The notes under the pieces are model-generated. The model ran no database searches and was not told where the DNA came from. It worked only from the letters and a program-made list of their open reading frames with translations. Shown here piece by piece: positions 60,410 to 64,000 of a stretch of DNA of 64,000 nt. The stretch's first letter is position 1; each line of letters opens with the position of its first letter. This DNA comes from RUG708 sp050946535 (lineage in GTDB: Bacteria; Bacillota; Clostridia; Peptostreptococcales; Anaerovoracaceae), in contig JBMNUZ010000009.1 in assembly GCA_050946535.1 (NCBI GenBank), forward strand, positions 17,983 through 81,982, in the 5' to 3' direction. The position numbers and the translations under genes are program-made.

Positions 60410-60745
60410 ATTTATCTATCGATTTTTTCTGTCGACTAATTGTATATCGATTAATTACCTGTTAGATTAATTATCTATCGATTTATATTACTTGTCGATT
60501 AATTATCTATCTATTATCTCCTGTCGCATATTTATCTTTTGATTTTTTTAGCCTGCCGCTTATTTGTCTGTCGATTTATATTGGCCTGTCGTTTAATTAT
60601 CTATCGATTTATATTACCCGTCGATCAATTATCTATTGATTTTTGGCCTGTCGCTTATTTGTCTGTCGATCAATTGCCTGACGATCAATTGTCTGTCGAT
60701 TAATTATCTGTTGATTAATTGTCTGTCTATTAGATAACGTCTGTA
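60410..60745. repeat. AT-rich degenerate TCGATTAATTATCTGT repeats
   Basis: About 335 bp of irregularly spaced units of the type (C)TGTCGATTAATTATCTAT, interspersed with CCTGTCGCTTATTTGTCTG. Period drifts between about 16 and 22 bp. No gene; ends at the 3' end of the sortase-fold gene. Confidence 0.8.
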
Positions 60746-60752
60746 TTCTGTT

Positions 60753-61325
60753 TTATTCCCTGACGCACGATACCGCATACTGGGCCGCTCCCATCTTCTC
60801 CGCTGTCAAAGTAAGCGAAGCTTTCGAAGCGTTCCTGGTCACGCGCCTTCCTGTGCTCTCCACCTTGTATTTCGTGAGGTTTCCATAGATATCTGTAAAT
60901 ACTACCTCGTCGCCCTTCTCCAATCCGCCGAGTTTTCCGAAAATACTCTTGTAATCCGGGCCGGTTATCGAAAAAGTATCCTCGTACGGAGAGCCGCCCG
61001 TGCACGCGGGAAGTTCTTTTCCGCTTCCGTTTCTGTCCTCTACCGGCCAGCTCAGGTTTTTGTCAGGAATGGAAAGAATGCCTGTATATGAACTTCCTTC
61101 AATGTCGATGACCTCAAGGGTATCGGACACAACTCCGGCCGTGCCGCTGCCGCTTTCATCGGGAATCATCTCCTCGAGCTTCGTCAGCACGGCTTCGGAT
61201 TTTTCGGCGGCTCTGTTATCGTGAATATGAACATTTATCATCAGCACAAAAGCAGCGATCAGATATATTATCCCGAGTGCCAGAATTATGTTTCCTGCAC
61301 GTCTGCCGGTCTCTTCCTTTGTCAT
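60753..61325 (-). CDS. Sortase-fold protein lacking the catalytic residues
   Basis: 190 residues: one membrane segment (about 12-32), a linker, and a sortase-like domain (about 80-190). The text GILSIPDKNLSWPV, FSITGPDYKSIFGKL, LEKGDEVVFTDIYGN and SLTLTAEKMGAAQYAVSCVRE aligns with clostridial sortases (GHNYxSHFG, LTLxTC, RxxVRC). The catalytic His is Pro123, the catalytic Cys is Ala175 and the Arg is Gln182. All three are changed, yet the frame is open and the fold residues are kept. Probably a non-catalytic membrane protein. No LPXTG substrate gene in the window. Confidence 0.75.
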   Translation of the reverse strand: MTKEETGRRAGNIILALGIIYLIAAFVLMINVHIHDNRAAEKSEAVLTKLEEMIPDESGSGTAGVVSDTLEVIDIEGSSYTGILSIPDKNLSWPVEDRNGSGKELPACTGGSPYEDTFSITGPDYKSIFGKLGGLEKGDEVVFTDIYGNLTKYKVESTGRRVTRNASKASLTLTAEKMGAAQYAVSCVRE

Positions 61326-61481
61326 GTCTTCCTCCCCCGGACACCCGATACAGCATCAGACACCGCTGGCTGCCGGCGCCGGCATGGTCAGCTGACACGT
61401 AAAAACCTGGTCATGCTCCGGCAATGCGTATAACAGAAAATCTTACCCGTCTGCCCTCAGCTTTTACAGCAGCTTTGATTT

Positions 61482-63911
61482 TTATACGCTTCCGATAACC
61501 GTACGGCTTATAATCTCGTCCTGGACCTCCTCGCAGAGCTCTACGAAAAATGCGCAGTAGCCCGCCACGCGGACGATCAGGTCTCTGTGTCTTTCCGGAT
61601 GTTTCTTCGCGTCGATGAGCGTTGCGTTGTCTGTATAGATGAACTGCATCTCGCCGTTGCCCATGATCGAGGACGCTCTGAGCAGTGAGATCACGCCTTC
61701 GCGGCCTTCTTCCGTATTAAACAGCGTGTTGCTGAACTTGAAGTTGTGCGCCATTCCGAGGCTCATCTCCTCGACATTGATCTTTGAAACCGATTTGATG
61801 ATCGCCGTAGGTCCCTTGCGGTCCATGCCCTGCGACGGACTCATAGCGTCGGAAAGCGGCTTGTACGCGAGACGCCCGTCAGGCGTTGCTCCCACCATTC
61901 CTCCGAGCGGAGTATTGAACGACTGGGAAAGAGTACCGTGAATCTGGCGCGCGTACATAGATTTGTACGAATTCATCTTCTGTTCGGTATAGTCGACTAT
62001 ATCCTTTGCGATGAAGTCCACGTAATCGTCGTCGTTGCCGAACTTCGGCGCATTGAGACAGTCTTTTCTTATGTCGTCGTAACCTTCGAAGTTAGCGTCG
62101 AGAGCAGCCTTGAGCTCCTCAAGCGTGTATTTCTTGTCATCGTAGACGAGCTTTTTGACAGCCGCCATGCTGTCTGCATATGTCGCGAGACCCGCGAAGA
62201 TCGTTCCCGGTCCCTCGTACAGAACGCAGCCGCCGTGCATGACGTCTTTTCCATTGTCCATGCATCCGTCCATAAAGAGCGACATGTAAGGAGTCGGCGT
62301 TACTTTCGCAAATACTCGTTCGATGATCTCGGTGCCCTTACAGTTGACGTCGATGAGGTAGTCGAGCTGTTTCTTCACGGCTCCCTCGAAGTCCTCCCAG
62401 GTCTTCATCCGGCTGATATCGCCCGTCTCATACCACTGCCTGTCTCCGTAAGATTTAAGCACGCCGTTGTTCATCGCAAGCTCGATGCAGATCGGCCACT
62501 GTGTGAAGCCTCCGGCCGTCCACTGATGGACGCGTCCGCTCTTCTGCGGCTCTACACAGCCCATAGGAGAATAGTCCCTGGCGTCTTCGTAGCTGAATCC
62601 CTTGCGCAGCATCATCTTGATGTGAGCGTCGTCGAAATGTACCGCAGGCATTCCGCCGCCGGCTTCTATGAGATCGAGTATCTTCTCCAGATAGCGGCGG
62701 TCCGAAAGATTGTGGACCCTGCACGCGAGAGTCGGCTGGTAAACACGCATCTGGCGCACAGCTTCCATCCAGAGATACGTAAGCTCGTTTACGGCGTCTC
62801 CTCCATGTCTGCCGATGCCGCCGACACACATGTTGATGAAAGGCATGTAACCCGCGAAATACGTAGCCGTGGCACCCGGCGTATACCAGATGACCTCGGA
62901 GCATTTTATGAGGAAACAGCCTATGAGTTCAAACAAATCGGATTCTTTCACGCCGGCTTTAATGTCGTGCTCGTAGCAGCCGAGCATGTACTGATCGACT
63001 CTGCCGAGAGAAGTGCTGCACTGATTTTCTTCGATCGAGAACAGCGACTGAATAGTCCATACGGCCTGCAGAGCTTCCCACATGGTTTCAGGAGGATTTG
63101 CAGGAACACGTTTATTTACGCGTGAAATCTGCTCGAGCTCGGCTCTGCGCTTCGGATCGGTCTCCTTCGAAGCGAGCTCCGCGGCGTAGCGGCTGAGGCG
63201 CTCCGCATATGTAAGTATGCCCTCGCAGCACTCTAATTCAGCCTGATAGAAATCTCTCTTCTCCTGATAGTCTTCATCAGACGTTTCCAGATCCCACAGG
63301 TGGTCGATTGCTTCCCTCTTTATTCCGTTTATGCCCTTTTTGAAAAGAATGATGTCGTAGCCCGGGCTCGAATCTCCGCCGCCGCTCGTCACGTGATAGC
63401 TGAGATCTGTTATTGCGGCTTCCATACCGTAGTCCCAGTAACCTGCCTTCCGTAGTTCTTTCTCACAGGCCTCTGCCAGCGATTTGCCCTTCCAGAACGG
63501 GAACAGCTCCTCGCGCATGATTTTCTTGTCTTCCTCGCTGATATAGTAAGGGTCCTGAGGTCTGGTAGAAAGTTCGTCCAGTTCGTCTCTGACCCATTCC
63601 CACGCAGTATCAGGAGAAAACGCACCGGCCCTCGGTTTGCCGCACGGATGGCCTACGATGAGTTCGCCTTCCTGTATCAGAAGCGGAGCCGTCTCGCACG
63701 CTCTTCTGAATCCCTTCGCTCTGCGCAGTATCGCAGGAAGCTCGGGATATTTATTATACACCTCGGTGTAGGCAAGCGCTCTGCCGATCGTTATGCAAGG
63801 CACAGCCTTGAGGAACTGCTCTCTTAAAAGCTTCATCCTTTCCGTAAGCGGATATTCTTTGTAACCCATATAATTTTCCTTGTATATTGAACTCATAGGG
63901 AAGTTCTCCAC
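61482..63911 (-). CDS. Glycyl radical enzyme, choline trimethylamine-lyase (CutC)-like
   Basis: 809 residues, complete. Glycyl radical motif RVAGYCAFF (Gly784) and active-site MGCVEPQKSG (Cys452, Glu454). Residues lining the CutC choline pocket are found in matching places: Tyr172 and Asp180 (SYHVTSGGGD), Phe358 (GYMPF), Thr465; but CutC Tyr506 corresponds to Phe469 (TAGGFTQW). It may cleave choline to trimethylamine and acetaldehyde, or act on a related substrate. GTG start 63911 with AAAGG; ATG 63896 and ATG 63869 (AAGGA upstream) are alternatives. The needed radical-SAM activase is not in the window, perhaps beyond the right edge. Confidence 0.85.
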   Translation of the reverse strand: MENFPMSSIYKENYMGYKEYPLTERMKLLREQFLKAVPCITIGRALAYTEVYNKYPELPAILRRAKGFRRACETAPLLIQEGELIVGHPCGKPRAGAFSPDTAWEWVRDELDELSTRPQDPYYISEEDKKIMREELFPFWKGKSLAEACEKELRKAGYWDYGMEAAITDLSYHVTSGGGDSSPGYDIILFKKGINGIKREAIDHLWDLETSDEDYQEKRDFYQAELECCEGILTYAERLSRYAAELASKETDPKRRAELEQISRVNKRVPANPPETMWEALQAVWTIQSLFSIEENQCSTSLGRVDQYMLGCYEHDIKAGVKESDLFELIGCFLIKCSEVIWYTPGATATYFAGYMPFINMCVGGIGRHGGDAVNELTYLWMEAVRQMRVYQPTLACRVHNLSDRRYLEKILDLIEAGGGMPAVHFDDAHIKMMLRKGFSYEDARDYSPMGCVEPQKSGRVHQWTAGGFTQWPICIELAMNNGVLKSYGDRQWYETGDISRMKTWEDFEGAVKKQLDYLIDVNCKGTEIIERVFAKVTPTPYMSLFMDGCMDNGKDVMHGGCVLYEGPGTIFAGLATYADSMAAVKKLVYDDKKYTLEELKAALDANFEGYDDIRKDCLNAPKFGNDDDYVDFIAKDIVDYTEQKMNSYKSMYARQIHGTLSQSFNTPLGGMVGATPDGRLAYKPLSDAMSPSQGMDRKGPTAIIKSVSKINVEEMSLGMAHNFKFSNTLFNTEEGREGVISLLRASSIMGNGEMQFIYTDNATLIDAKKHPERHRDLIVRVAGYCAFFVELCEEVQDEIISRTVIGSV

Positions 63912-64000
63912 ATTTTCCTTTCTTTGAATTTCTCTGTATACTTCTGTGTAGACGCTGTGGATTAGTACTTTTTCCTACGGCAGCACCCTATTGCTGACTG

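Noticed and set aside
60410..60745. Origin-like iteron cluster
   Set aside because: Period and sequence drift too much for iterons, and no replication gene is adjacent; kept only as a repeat.

Overview
The window is a 64-kb chromosomal segment of an anaerobic, low-to-mid-GC Firmicute of class Clostridia. I infer this from the Shine-Dalgarno-rich gene starts, the dgt-dnaG-rpoD-trmK-nif3 cluster, the alaS-ireB-ruvX cluster, iron-sulfur L-serine dehydratase, hybrid cluster protein, formate-THF ligase, a glycyl radical enzyme and a 2-hydroxyacyl-CoA-dehydratase-type activase. A family such as Anaerovoracaceae/Mogibacteriaceae is possible but not shown. There are no rRNAs, CRISPR arrays, intact insertion sequences or prophages.

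Layout. 1-2.9 kb: a cut-off pirin gene, then a gene-poor stretch with a nine-copy 45-bp tandem repeat behind a near-consensus promoter and a stretch that reads like a decayed gene. 3.1-9 kb (mostly + strand): CDF cation transporter, tRNA-Leu, DUF47/PiT phosphate uptake pair, a C_GCAxxG_C_C protein, tRNA-Gly (minus), L-serine dehydratase. 9-13.1 kb: alaS, ireB, ruvX. 13.1-15.4 kb: no recognisable gene. 15.4-25.2 kb (minus): a LysM membrane protein, an unknown protein, coaE, polA and a his operon (hisZ-hisG fusion, hisD, hisB, hisH, hisF, hisI) whose genes overlap and run into polA. A PHP histidinol phosphatase diverges from it. 26.6-39.3 kb (minus): dprA, a membrane/spermidine-synthase-like fusion, panB, folD, fchA-like, 6S RNA, yebC, a DUF711 + ACT pair, and a 1422-residue activase. 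39.6-42.4 kb: zinc/manganese ABC transporter. 42.5-49 kb: coiled-coil protein, RNase P RNA, nif3, trmK, rpoD, dnaG, dgt. 49.4-64 kb: lipoprotein, EamA transporter, hcp + ferredoxin + Crp/Fnr regulator, ribbon-helix-helix protein, aldo/keto reductase, esterase, nicotinamidase-like hydrolase, fhs, a sortase-fold protein, and a CutC-like glycyl radical enzyme.

Themes. (1) One-carbon folate genes appear at two places: fhs, and folD + fchA. The FolD lacks the cyclohydrolase lysine, so the FchA-like protein may carry that step. The 6S RNA gene sits just upstream of that pair. (2) The sortase homologue has lost all three catalytic residues. (3) The pirin has lost the first two metal-binding histidines. 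(4) Intergenic spacers carry at least ten unrelated, locus-specific tandem repeat arrays (unit 21-65 bp), several with a hairpin in each unit. (5) The his operon has fused hisZ and hisG and lacks hisA, hisC and hisE. All of this was read from sequence by eye; family assignments were not checked by database search.
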